From: Lentibacillus daqui
GTDB taxonomy: Bacteria > Bacillota > Bacilli > Bacillales > Amphibacillaceae
NCBI RefSeq assembly: GCF_027186265.1
Contig: NZ_CP114176.1
Coordinates: forward strand, 868,001 to 932,000
Direction: 5' to 3'
Length of the DNA: 64,000 nt
Shown in pieces: positions 1 through 9,200 of this stretch (positions within the stretch are counted from its first letter, which is position 1; every line of letters begins with the position of its first letter). Made by a program: the position numbers and the translations under genes. The notes below the pieces were generated by a model, which was not told the DNA's origin, searched no databases, and saw only the letters and a list, made by a program, of their open reading frames with translations.

Positions 1-593
1 TATTTTTTAGCAAAGGCGACTACCTGTTGAAAGAATTCCCTTGTTGCTAAAGTGGGAACAGGATTACCCGGGAAGTTCAACACCATCATTTTGGCCCGCT
101 GTTTGATGCTTTCCGGTATCGCTTCTAAATCGGGCAAAAATCCGTTTTCTTCTTTTAATGGCATTCGGTATGGCGTGGCATCGGCCAAGGAAAGACCCGT
201 ATCATAGGCTGTATATCCGGGATCAGGTAGTAGGATGATATCGCCGGGATTGGTCAATACCATCGGCAAATGAACCAGACCATCCTGAGACCCCATCACC
301 ATCCATGTTTCATTTTCCGCGCTAATTTCAACACCATAGTTCTTTCTATAATAATCAGTAATCGCCTGATGAAGTGATTCGGTGCCGGTTAATGTGTAGC
401 CGTACTGGGTAGGATCTTGCGCATTCTTTGTCAGTTCTTCAATGACAAATGGAGCGGGTGGTAAATCTGGACTTCCAACACTTAAATCGATCATTTCCAT
501 TCCTGCCTGAAGTTTTTGCTTTTTATAATTGGATAGTTCACTAAAAATGGATGTTTGAAAATGCGCCATTTTATCTGATAAAGTTATGTTCAT
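1..593 (-). CDS. Class I/II PLP-dependent aminotransferase, partial (C-terminus beyond window)
   Basis: The reverse complement of 1-593 is open throughout and encodes about 197 residues from an ATG at 593, with AGGTGAT upstream. The protein reads like the N-terminal half of a fold-type I aminotransferase: an SVGSPDLPP substrate loop, a QYGYTLTGTESL segment, a GSQDGL cofactor loop, PDPGYTAY, and NFPGNPVPT, which corresponds to the NxPxNPT motif. The PLP lysine lies outside the window. It resembles LL-diaminopimelate/aromatic aminotransferase-like proteins, but the substrate cannot be assigned. An extended -10 (TGTTATAAT on the minus strand, about 637-645) precedes it. It is divergent from the DUF3870 gene. 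Confidence 0.85.
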   Translation of the reverse strand, partial: MNITLSDKMAHFQTSIFSELSNYKKQKLQAGMEMIDLSVGSPDLPPAPFVIEELTKNAQDPTQYGYTLTGTESLHQAITDYYRKNYGVEISAENETWMVMGSQDGLVHLPMVLTNPGDIILLPDPGYTAYDTGLSLADATPYRMPLKEENGFLPDLEAIPESIKQRAKMMVLNFPGNPVPTLATREFFQQVVAFAKK

Positions 594-636
594 GTAGATC
601 ACCTCGTTAGAATTTTTTATGTAGAAAATTAGTATG

Positions 637-645
637 ATTATAACA
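637..645 (-). promoter_or_regulatory. Extended -10 promoter element of the aminotransferase gene
   Basis: The minus strand reads TGTTATAAT, a TGn-extended consensus -10, about 45 bases upstream of the aminotransferase ATG. No good -35 hexamer is visible 17 bases further up, which fits an extended -10 promoter. Confidence 0.5.
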
Positions 646-793
646 TCAATTAAGAGTTAGGTGGGTAATTACCAAATATTTTTCGAATAAGTGGGTGCAC
701 AGGGAGATAGGAGTTAGTTGTACAATTAAATGGATTGTTGCTATAAAAATTGACTAATAGATGCCTTGAAACGTCTTAATGATATTTTTTCTA

Positions 794-822
794 TTGACTG
801 ATAATCCTTCAAATGCTATATT
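794..822 (+). promoter_or_regulatory. Sigma-A promoter of the DUF3870 gene
   Basis: TTGACT at 794-799 and TATATT at 817-822 are separated by exactly 17 bases. The expected start of transcription is near 830, leaving a leader of about 95 bases before the TTG start at 926. The rest of the 594-925 gap holds only the divergent aminotransferase promoter and the structured leader. Confidence 0.7.
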
Positions 823-851
823 AATAATATGTTACCTGTAAGCGCTAGCAT

Positions 852-905
852 GGTACAAGCCACTACAAGTTATCCCTTGTTGGTTTCCTTGTATCGTCTG
901 TAGTG
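852..905 (+). promoter_or_regulatory. Structured 5' leader with competing hairpins
   Basis: Two alternative foldings are visible. Nested stems: GGTACAAG (852-859) with CTTGTATC (888-895), CCA (860-862) with TGG (881-883), and ACAAG (865-869) with CTTGT (876-880). Competing stem: CACTACA (861-867) with TGTAGTG (899-905), which ends just before the AAGGAG ribosome site at 911-916. No known riboswitch class is recognised. Regulation is an inference. Confidence 0.4.
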
Positions 906-925
906 CGTTGAAGGAGATTCTTAAA

Positions 926-1249
926 TTGTATAACCAGAATACCATCTATGTGATCGGGGATGCGAAGGCACCACAGAATAATCCGATTACCAAGAGATAC
1001 AGTCAATTTTTTCTGGCATTAGTTGTTGATGCTACCAGCGATGAAATTGTCGATTGCGAATGTTCTTCGACGATTCAGCTGACCAATCAGTTTGTCCGTT
1101 CCTTATTTATTGGTCGTGATATAAACGATATCAACGTAGAGGAAGATATTCGCAAACGGTATCAGGGTGCCTCACAAAAAGCTTTGATTGTCGCATTTCA
1201 TGATGCCATAAATAAATATGATCAAGCAAAAGCTGCTTTGACTACATGA
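926..1249 (+). CDS. DUF3870 domain-containing protein
   Basis: A small soluble protein of about 107 residues that matches the DUF3870 family (function unknown): an N-terminal IYVIGDAKAP strand, then QFFLALVVDATSDEIVDCECS, the conserved FVRSLFIGRDI segment, and a basic helix with KRYQGASQKAL. The TTG at 926 is preferred over the TTG at 908 because AAGGAG at 911-916 sits 9 bases upstream of 926. The gene stands alone between its own promoter and a strong terminator. It precedes murein-peptide genes, but the terminator argues against a shared transcript. Confidence 0.75.
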   Translation: MYNQNTIYVIGDAKAPQNNPITKRYSQFFLALVVDATSDEIVDCECSSTIQLTNQFVRSLFIGRDINDINVEEDIRKRYQGASQKALIVAFHDAINKYDQAKAALTT

Positions 1250-1257
1250 ACCTAGTC

Positions 1258-1296
1258 AAAATCCAGCCTGACAATCAATTGTTAGGCTGGATTTTT
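1258..1296 (+). terminator. Rho-independent terminator after the DUF3870 gene
   Basis: A near-perfect stem, AATCCAGCCTGACAA pairing with TTGTTAGGCTGGATT around a TCAA tetraloop, followed by a T run. Confidence 0.9.
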
Positions 1297-1368
1297 AATT
1301 TCAAGTTTTTGAGAAGATAACTTGACTCAATAACTATACTTCACTTATACATCAAGGGGGAAACAGAA

Positions 1369-2529
1369 ATGATTACAGATGGTTTTATGTACATCGGCGT
1401 CTTGGTGGCACTGGCTGCCTTGATGGTGGGAATTGAAAACAAATTTAGTTCCAATCGCTTTTTTAAATTTATTCCGGGCATTGTCCTCATTTATATTGGG
1501 GCAGCTTTCTTGCAAACAATCGGCCTGTTTGATAATGAAGCGACTGAAGCTGCCTATTCCAATGTGAAAGATGCCTTACTTCCGGCGATGCTGATGATTA
1601 TGCTGTTGAAATGCGATATCAGAAGTATTATGAGACTTGGACCGCGCATGCTTGGTGGTTACTTGGTAGCTGTTATTAGCATCTTTCTTGGATTTATAAT
1701 CGTCTATGCTGTTTTCCAATCTTTTTATGCTACAGATACCTGGCGTGCTTTTGGTGCGCTTGCCGGCAGCTGGACAGGCGGATCGGCCAATATGGTTGCT
1801 TTGCAGGGAATTCTTAAGGTGCCGGAAAATATTTTTGGTTATGCACTAATGATGGATACCATTAATTATGCGGTCTGGGTGATGTTTATGTTTTGGCTCG
1901 TACCTTTTGCTGGTGCATTTAACCGCTGGACAAAGGCAGATACCAGCTTTATGCAAAATGGGTTTGAAGAAGCGGCTGCGACTCAGGAGGATGATCACGG
2001 TCCACAATTCAAGCATATCATGTACCTCTTGGGTATTGGTCTCCTCGTATCCGCATTATCTACATTCGTTGGGGATCATTTGCCGGAAGTTGGCGATGTG
2101 ATCAATGCCACGACTTGGACAATTATGATTGCTTCTGTTGTTGGTCTGATTCTTGGGCAAACACGGGTATCCCGGATTCCCGGGGCATTGGATGTTTCCA
2201 ATGTAATGCTTTATATTATCGTGGCACTAATCGCCTCGCAATCGGACTTTTCCCAGATTGCTCAGGCACCGATTTATCTTATTTCCGGTTTTCTGATTTT
2301 GCTGATTCATTTGGTTATCATGTTGTTGCTCGCAAAATGGTTTAAATATGATCTATTTACACTTGGGATTGCCAGTCTTGCCAATATCGGCGGGATGGCT
2401 TCAGCACCAATGCTTGCGGCCGCATATAGCCGGACGTTGATTCCGGTTGGCGTCATTATGGCATTGATTGGGTCATTTCTTGGAACGTATTTCGGTATGT
2501 TGATCGGAAATATTCTGAGCATGTTGTAA
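1369..2529 (+). CDS. DUF819 (YjcL-like) integral membrane protein, putative muropeptide transporter
   Basis: 386 residues dominated by hydrophobic segments (about ten membrane spans), matching DUF819. Visible hallmarks are the conserved GALAGSWTGGSANM loop near residues 133-146 and the C-terminal ASLANIGGMASAPMLAAAY repeat-like motif, which together suggest an inverted-repeat transporter. The ATG at 1369 follows AAGGGGG. The next genes encode a dipeptide epimerase and a YkfC-type endopeptidase, in the same direction, with a 40-base gap to the epimerase start. I infer uptake or handling of murein-derived peptides. No substrate is established from sequence. Confidence 0.75.
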   Translation: MITDGFMYIGVLVALAALMVGIENKFSSNRFFKFIPGIVLIYIGAAFLQTIGLFDNEATEAAYSNVKDALLPAMLMIMLLKCDIRSIMRLGPRMLGGYLVAVISIFLGFIIVYAVFQSFYATDTWRAFGALAGSWTGGSANMVALQGILKVPENIFGYALMMDTINYAVWVMFMFWLVPFAGAFNRWTKADTSFMQNGFEEAAATQEDDHGPQFKHIMYLLGIGLLVSALSTFVGDHLPEVGDVINATTWTIMIASVVGLILGQTRVSRIPGALDVSNVMLYIIVALIASQSDFSQIAQAPIYLISGFLILLIHLVIMLLLAKWFKYDLFTLGIASLANIGGMASAPMLAAAYSRTLIPVGVIMALIGSFLGTYFGMLIGNILSML

Positions 2530-2569
2530 AAGCAAAAAACCTATCATTATAGCAGAAAGGGGAATGTTT

Positions 2570-3619
2570 ATGCGTATCCGAGATTTGCAGGTTACACACC
2601 GCAATATCCCGTTGCACACACCATTTAAAACGGCGTTAAGAACAGCAACTGAAATCGAAAGTATCGAGGTAACAATTGAATTAGAAAACGGGATCACTGG
2701 CAAGGGGGCAGCAGCGCCAACTTGGGTGATTACCGGTGATTCAATGGAAAGTATTCAGGCTGCTTTGCTTGGGCCGATTAAGCAGGCATTAGTTGAAAAA
2801 GATATCTATCATTTTCAGGGATTGCTAGATGTGGTTCAAACATGCTGCATTGGGAATACAAGTGCAAAGGCAGCGGCTGATACGGCACTATATGATGCAT
2901 ACAGTAGATTGCTGCAAGTACCACTTTATCAGTTGTTGGGAGGCAACAAACCACTTCAAACTTCAATGACGATTGGCGTGGATACACCAGAAAAAATGGC
3001 GGCGGACGCGAAGAAATGTGCAGCAGATGGGTTTAGTCGCCTGAAAATTAAAGTTGGTGCTCAACCCGAACTGGATATTGCCCGGATCACCGCTATCCGC
3101 GAGGCTGTACCAGAAGAAGTGATGTTGCGGTTAGATGCCAATCAAGGATGGAAGCCAAAACAGGCGGTCCAACTGATAAAGCAAATGGAAGTCATGAATG
3201 CCGGCATTGAATTTATTGAACAGCCTGTCGCAGCCCGGGAGTTAGATGAACTAAAGTATGTGACTGATCATGTCAACATTCCGATCATGGCGGATGAAAG
3301 TTTATTTTCTCCAAAGGATGCACTTCATTTGGTTGGTGGTCATTATGTAGATTTGTTGAATATTAAACTGATGAAATGCGGAGGAATAGCAAATGCCTGG
3401 AAGATTGCTAGTTTGGCAGAAGTTGGTGGTGTTGCCTGTATGATCGGCAGCATGATGGAACCGTCTCACTCGGTTGGAGCAGCCGCCCATTTCGCCGCCG
3501 CCCATCCGAATGTGGTTTATTTCGATTTGGATGCACCATTATGGCTAGCTGAAGCACCAACAGCAATCGCGTATAAAGGAGAGGACATCACTCTATCCAC
3601 AAATCCCGGAATTGGGTAG
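2570..3619 (+). CDS. ykfB: L-Ala-D/L-Glu dipeptide epimerase (enolase superfamily)
   Basis: Enolase-superfamily enzyme of the muconate-lactonising subgroup that epimerises L-Ala-D-Glu from murein peptides to L-Ala-L-Glu. Numbered from an in-frame ATG two codons upstream (2564), the active-site residues are K161-x-K163, D191, E219, D244 and K268. The C-terminal D-x-D (321/323) that holds the dipeptide amino group is present (YFDLDAP). The ATG at 2570 is chosen because GGGG at 2559-2562 lies 7 bases upstream; an ATG at 2564 is too close. It sits between the DUF819 transporter and the NlpC/P60 endopeptidase, the expected murein-peptide context. Confidence 0.88.
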   Translation: MRIRDLQVTHRNIPLHTPFKTALRTATEIESIEVTIELENGITGKGAAAPTWVITGDSMESIQAALLGPIKQALVEKDIYHFQGLLDVVQTCCIGNTSAKAAADTALYDAYSRLLQVPLYQLLGGNKPLQTSMTIGVDTPEKMAADAKKCAADGFSRLKIKVGAQPELDIARITAIREAVPEEVMLRLDANQGWKPKQAVQLIKQMEVMNAGIEFIEQPVAARELDELKYVTDHVNIPIMADESLFSPKDALHLVGGHYVDLLNIKLMKCGGIANAWKIASLAEVGGVACMIGSMMEPSHSVGAAAHFAAAHPNVVYFDLDAPLWLAEAPTAIAYKGEDITLSTNPGIG

Positions 3620-3698
3620 GGGACAGGCACCATATTCCAGTTTTACAAAAAACGGTGGGACAGAGGAACCGGGCCTTTGTCTCTGAGGAGGAATAAAT

Positions 3699-4730
3699 AT
3701 GTTTCGTAGGTTGATTCAAATCATAACTGTTTTGCTATTTGGTAGTATGATAGTTTTTCCTTCCGTATCCCATGCGGAGGACAGAGAGAATTATACGCAA
3801 AAAGAAACCGCTTATATCGATGTAGCTGTGGCAACACTCTGGACGGCACCAGATATTTTACGCGAAGTAGATGCACCCTCAGCTACAAATCCAGTCGATA
3901 TGTGGAAATGGAAACGTGATATGACGTATGAACAACAGGTTCAGCTTTCTGATGACGGTATGCTGGAAACACAGGCACTTTACGGCAACAAGGTTCACAT
4001 TTTAGAAAAAGCTGGCGATTGGGTAAAGGTTGCTGTAGCCGGACAACCTTCACCGGATGAGGAATTGGGATATAGTGGCTGGATGCCGAAATCCCAATTA
4101 ACATATACGAAAAAGTTTGATGCTAAAGCGAGCGAATCATTTGTATTAGTTAACTCGCCAACTGCATTTCTCTACCAGACACCATCGTTTCACCACCAAG
4201 GAATTGAATTAAGCTACAATACTCGTCTACCATATTTAGGTGAAACGAAGAACGCATATCGGGTGATGAAACCGGATGGCAAACATGCTTGGATTAGTAA
4301 AAAAGATGGTTATCATTATGATTCACAGGAAGCTATTCCAACGCCAACTGGGGAAGATCTGGTGAACACTGGTAAACAATTTTTGGGACTGCATTATCTT
4401 TGGGCTGGAATGAGTGGTTTCGGTTTCGATTGTTCCGGATTTACGTTCACAATGTATCAGTCGCATGGTATCACGATTCCACGTGATTCCAGTGTGCAGG
4501 CAACACATGGAGAACCAGTCGACTTTGAAAATATGAAACCAGGCGATCTGCTATTTTTTGCCCATGATCAAGGAAAAGGCAATGTACACCATGTCGCCAT
4601 GTATGCTGGAAATGGCATGATGATTCATTCACCGAACTCGAAAAAAGATGTGGAAATCATCCCGGTCAAAACCAAAGGGTACTACGAGGAACTTTCCGGA
4701 ATACGGAGATATCTTCCAGATGTAAAATAA
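3699..4730 (+). CDS. ykfC: Secreted NlpC/P60 gamma-D-glutamyl-L-diamino acid endopeptidase
   Basis: 343 residues with a signal peptide (MFRRLIQ followed by a hydrophobic stretch ending SHAED, residues 1-27), two SH3-like segments (about 35-210) and a C-terminal NlpC/P60 domain. Catalytic residues are visible: Cys245 in FDCSGF, His298 in HHVAMY and His310 in MIHSP. YkfC-type enzymes release L-Ala-D-Glu from murein tripeptides, the substrate of the upstream epimerase. GAGGAGG precedes the ATG. The 80-base gap after ykfB contains GGGACAGGCACC / GGGACAGAGGAACC stretches typical of common Bacillaceae intergenic repeats but no clear terminator, so one operon is likely. Confidence 0.88.
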   Translation: MFRRLIQIITVLLFGSMIVFPSVSHAEDRENYTQKETAYIDVAVATLWTAPDILREVDAPSATNPVDMWKWKRDMTYEQQVQLSDDGMLETQALYGNKVHILEKAGDWVKVAVAGQPSPDEELGYSGWMPKSQLTYTKKFDAKASESFVLVNSPTAFLYQTPSFHHQGIELSYNTRLPYLGETKNAYRVMKPDGKHAWISKKDGYHYDSQEAIPTPTGEDLVNTGKQFLGLHYLWAGMSGFGFDCSGFTFTMYQSHGITIPRDSSVQATHGEPVDFENMKPGDLLFFAHDQGKGNVHHVAMYAGNGMMIHSPNSKKDVEIIPVKTKGYYEELSGIRRYLPDVK

Positions 4731-4741
4731 GAGGGACCTAG

Positions 4742-4780
4742 TCAAACGGGTTAGTGTGCAGCACTTCCCGTTTGATTTTT
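4742..4780 (+). terminator. Terminator after ykfC
   Basis: TCAAACGGG (4742-4750) pairs with CCCGTTTGA (4767-4775), followed by a T run. Confidence 0.8.
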
Positions 4781-4819
4781 GCTTTAAAAATGGGCTAATA
4801 ATCCCCCTGAAATTTGAAT

Positions 4820-4882
4820 CGCCGATACATGTTGAAAAATTGCCGTAAAATTGTGCAAAATTGCCGATAAAATCCGCATCAG
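4820..4882 (+). repeat. 21-bp-period tandem repeat, locus A (about 3 units)
   Basis: Units start at 4820, 4841 and 4862, each exactly 21 bases, each beginning CGCCGATA/TGCCGTAA and ending AAAAT. The same family occurs at 28723-28818 and 30112-30210. In one frame the units read as heptads beginning I-A-D/V-K. This copy lies between the convergent ykfC and jetD genes. Confidence 0.75.
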
Positions 4883-4902
4883 GTGGGACAATAGACCTGT
4901 TA

Positions 4903-6237
4903 CTAAGTCCCGCTTGGATCTTTTTCCTGCTTCAAATCTTCTATCATCTTTGTCAATATTTTCTCTTGATAGCCGCTTCGTTTGACCTTACTTAATTCTT
5001 GTATAAGCGGTTGTAGTGCTGGATCATCAATATTGTTCAATTGCTTTAATCTTCTTTCCGAAACTGGCTCATCTGATAATGCCATATGGTAATTGTCCAG
5101 GCCATAGTTCCAATAACTTACTTGATCTCCGTAGCGCTTTTTCAATTTGAATGCCATTAATATTCCCTCAGGATCAAAATCTCCGCTATAATAGACTGTC
5201 CCACCGTTTTCGACAAAGGCATCGAGGAATTTCAGGGTGGCTATTTTAAATTGTCCATTGCCTGATACGATAGTTTCATTTAAATCATGCTTGATCAGTT
5301 CGCTTACTACATGAGAGGCCACACTGGAGTTTTCGATCATGAAAAGTCGGCTTTTGCCAGAAGCAGATGTGACACTGTCCAATTTAACAATTTCTTTCAA
5401 AGGTAAATGAAAAAATGATTGTTCTTCTGCGGCACCATGGAGCAGCATATTTTCTTTTCCGTTTTTATTTACGCCAAGTGCCTGAAAGACGGAAACAAAA
5501 TTCAATAAGTCGTCTGTCATGATGCGAAATTCGTACAATAATTCTGCACGTTCTTCTGCATTCAATTCCCTGATTTCCCAATGTTGTTGCAATGAATAGA
5601 TGATTTGCAATGCATAAAGAAACAGTTTTCCTTCATTTTCATTTGCGTCAAACGCATGTGGGTTCCCAGTTGCACGGGAAGCGAAGACCGCCAGATATTC
5701 ATAGTCCTCCAAAGGGAATAAAGCAAATGCCTGATCCAAATGTTGCATTGCTTTGGTTAACGCAGTAAGATCCTGATTGTACATTTGGTAAAATCGATTG
5801 TACTTTGTTCTTCTGATCCAATCTATCAATGAAACAAATAAACGGGAGCTGGCGTCACTTTCCAACGCGTTAAAATAGGTGTTTCTTTCTGACAGGAAAC
5901 GCATTTCTTCTTCCCGGTTGCTTACTAATGGCTCGCCATGATAAGCCTCAACGATTTCTTCAAAAGAAATGGAGTCCAGGCTTTTGCCAAATTTTGTTTT
6001 CAAAATGGCTTTTTCTATTTTCTCAGCAGTTAATTTAATCGATTTACTCTTGGAATAGTCCTTGCCAAGCAACCCGGATATGGCCCGTTTTTCCTCTGCA
6101 GTAGGGTTTTGCAATACAACAGAAATTCCTTTTTCCACTCGTTCATAGCTTTTATACTTTTTTATAAAAAGAGAGAAAAGGCGGTCGAACCCCTTTTCTC
6201 GTTTGAAAATATCCGTAATCTCATCAAGAAGTGACAA
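4903..6237 (-). CDS. jetD: Wadjet type II subunit JetD (DUF2399/TIGR02679-like Toprim nuclease)
   Basis: 444 residues ending in a Toprim-like module. The acidic residues expected for metal binding are visible: E302 in FMIENSS, D353-x-D355 in SGDFDPEG, and E357. This matches the DUF2399 nuclease subunit of type II Wadjet. In characterised Wadjet systems JetD cleaves circular plasmid DNA that the JetABC SMC complex has extruded. The start overlaps the jetC end by 14 bases (6224-6237), which indicates translational coupling in the operon jetA-jetB-jetC-jetD. Confidence 0.9.
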   Translation of the reverse strand: MSLLDEITDIFKREKGFDRLFSLFIKKYKSYERVEKGISVVLQNPTAEEKRAISGLLGKDYSKSKSIKLTAEKIEKAILKTKFGKSLDSISFEEIVEAYHGEPLVSNREEEMRFLSERNTYFNALESDASSRLFVSLIDWIRRTKYNRFYQMYNQDLTALTKAMQHLDQAFALFPLEDYEYLAVFASRATGNPHAFDANENEGKLFLYALQIIYSLQQHWEIRELNAEERAELLYEFRIMTDDLLNFVSVFQALGVNKNGKENMLLHGAAEEQSFFHLPLKEIVKLDSVTSASGKSRLFMIENSSVASHVVSELIKHDLNETIVSGNGQFKIATLKFLDAFVENGGTVYYSGDFDPEGILMAFKLKKRYGDQVSYWNYGLDNYHMALSDEPVSERRLKQLNNIDDPALQPLIQELSKVKRSGYQEKILTKMIEDLKQEKDPSGT

Positions 6238-9200
6238 GCTGTTCTTCCTCGCTTTCTAATTCTTCTGTTCTAACCTTTTTCTTGCCATTCCAGTAATAGG
6301 AATCAATCAATACATGCGGGCGGTTTTCCGGTCGGCTCAATTCATAAATATTGAGGGACGGAACTGACGCATAGCATCCCCACAATGATTGGGAATTGAG
6401 TATATAGTTGAAATTCAATTTGCGGATATACGCAAACATGATATTAATATTATCATCGTCCACGCGGGAAAATGCTTCATCCAACGTGAAGATGCGCGGA
6501 CAATCATCACTTGCTTCGGAGTATTTCGCATACAAGGCAGCAAGTACTGGTGTAATCATGGCCAAAACGCGTTGTCCACCACTTAATTCGCCATACGTGT
6601 TTCTGGTTAATTTCTTTTCTTTATCATTTTTCTTGGTAAAGTAGATCTCGAATTCAAACCATTTCCGGTAGTCAAGTTCCTCCCGCATAATGTCTTTCAG
6701 GTTATATTCCTTATGGGACTGATTCTCATGTCTGCGTCTGGCAATCTTGATTTTGGAGCGGAAGTGGCTGCTGATCTCATCCACATCGATCCATTGGCTG
6801 TCCCGTTTTAAGGCTTCTACCAATTTCAAGGTGTCCAACTGGTCCTCGTTTTCCCCTTTTTTCGGTTTCCAGGCGAGGCGAAACTTGATTAGATTTTCGT
6901 GTTCCATAAATTTATTCATTTCTTTTTCCCAACGCTGTACATAGGTGATTTTACGACGGATCGTATCGCCCAGCGTATTGACGAGGATCCGTTCATATAA
7001 GTCACGGTCTTTCTCATTGATATCCCTGTCCAATCGCTCGATACGCTCAGTCAGGTGTTTTACCGCATAGGTTGGCGGGACACGTTCGCCATCGACATTC
7101 ATCGTGACCACGATGCGCTTCATTTGCTCTTGCATGAAGTTTAACGTTGTCATTTGATTATCGTCTACGGTATCAACCTCTGGCATGTATTCGGAATTCA
7201 ATGTTTGCATTTCTAGTTCATAATGGAACAATTCAATATTTTTGTTGTTGAACGTATTGGTCAATCGATTGATAACCTTTGTGATTTCTTCTCTTTTTTT
7301 ATCAATCATCGAACCATATTGCGTTACGATTTCTTTAGCAATTTCAAGGTAGTCTACCGTGTCTTTGTCGATGGTTAGATAACCCAGGTTATAATGGGAT
7401 TGGAATTCCTTTTCCCATGCCTCATGGACCATTGTTTTAAAGGGGGCTTCATTATCGGTTTTGTCAGTAATAAATGTTTCCCCGATCTCAATATCCCGTG
7501 TGACATTGGCTTTCTCGGTTAATAATTCGTTTAATTGTTCCGGAATCGTTGTATTGATTTCTTTGGTCAGCTCAGTGAGTCGTTTGCGAATGTCTTCAGA
7601 ACCCATTTCTCTTAACCGGTTTTCATAGGTTTTGATTCGTTCGTGGACTTTGTCTTTTTTAGATTCATTGTCCAGAATATCAGAACGGATTTCCACTTCC
7701 TGTCCTTCATATTCTTCACAGCGGTTGCTATAGTCAGCATAACTTGCTTTTGCATTCATTTTCTTGGTAAAAGCCATTTCCATATCTTGCAAACATTGCA
7801 TATAATCTCGTTGGTTGCTTAGCTCCGTCTCGAATGCATCGATTGTCAGATCTAGTTCTGTAAAATCCAATTTTGCTTTGATTTGCACCAATAGTTTCTT
7901 GCTTTGTTCATCGATATCGTTATAGGTGTCACTCAACTTCTTCCTTTGCGGTTCATAGATTTCCGCAATGGTCTGCTGTTCGGTATTTATTTTTGCGTAC
8001 AAATCAGCAAGGTTAGAAAGCGTCGGGAAAGATTTGTATTCAGCTTCCATGTTGGACTGTTTCGCTTCCGTTTGCGAAAGTTGGTTTTGCTGCTCTTCTA
8101 TTTGCTCGGTTTTTTGATCACGTGCTACCTTTAAACCGTGAATTTTTTCTTGACGGTACATCTCTCTGGCGGCTTTTCCGATAAATAGTGAATCTCCTGC
8201 TTGGGATGCCTTTCCTTGCACAAGTCCACTTTTAAACGAGCCATTTTCCAGGATATAAGTTCCGTTTTGTTCCTCAACTGATATAGAAGTGAGTACCTGT
8301 TCCAAATTCACGTTATGACTTGCTTTTAATACAGTCGATAAATTATCGGATTGTTTTTCATCATATTCCAGGACAGTGGTATACTGTTTCGCTGTTTCAA
8401 CATCTTCCGGCTTCACAATAACTGCTTGCAAGATACCGGATTCCATTAATGCGTTCTGATAACGCAAAGCCTCGTCATGGTTAATCGTGTCATGAAATTC
8501 AAACGCTTCATAAAAGGGCACATAGTCGATTCCGGCTGCTGTTAGATCGTCCCAAGCCTGGCGTTTCTTCTCTACAAAGGCCGGTTCAATTTCTTCTTTA
8601 TTTTCCCATTCGGTAATCTCGTTCTCGAGGCTTGCTATTTCCTCTTCCAGAAGATTGATTTGATGGGCAATCGCTATTTTTCTTGTTTGATTTGCTTCTT
8701 TTCGTTGTTGATATAATGTTTCTAATGGCTGTAGATAGTCATTTTTTGACAAACGATCAAATACATCTTCAACTGTTTCTATGAGTGTATCTTTTGTTTT
8801 ATCATCGACTTGTAAATGTACAGCATTATCAGCCCATTGTTGAATGGTTTCGACAACATGAATAATTTCTTCGTCCAGTTTATCCTTACATTCACTAATG
8901 ACCGTTTGTGATCCATCAATTTTCATTTGAATATCGCCTAATTCATTATCAATCTGGCTGAGTTTATCCCTTAGTTTTTCATATTTATCCAGCTCGGCTT
9001 TCATCGTTGTTAAAAATGCACCGTATTTTTTTACCTCTTCTTTCCAGGAAAAAAAGGAATAATTGGAGTCGTTCTGATTAGCGACCAGATGTGTCATGTA
9101 CGGATGATGTTTGGCGAAATCCATTTCTTCAGTAATACTGTCAAGTTCCTGGATAAAATCTTTAAATTCCTTTTCATATTGGTAAAGCTCAGTTTCATAG

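Noticed and set aside
1322..1351. Promoter TTGACT / TATACA for the DUF819 gene
   Set aside because: Spacing is acceptable, but transcription would begin at the ribosome site, so it is unlikely to be the working promoter.
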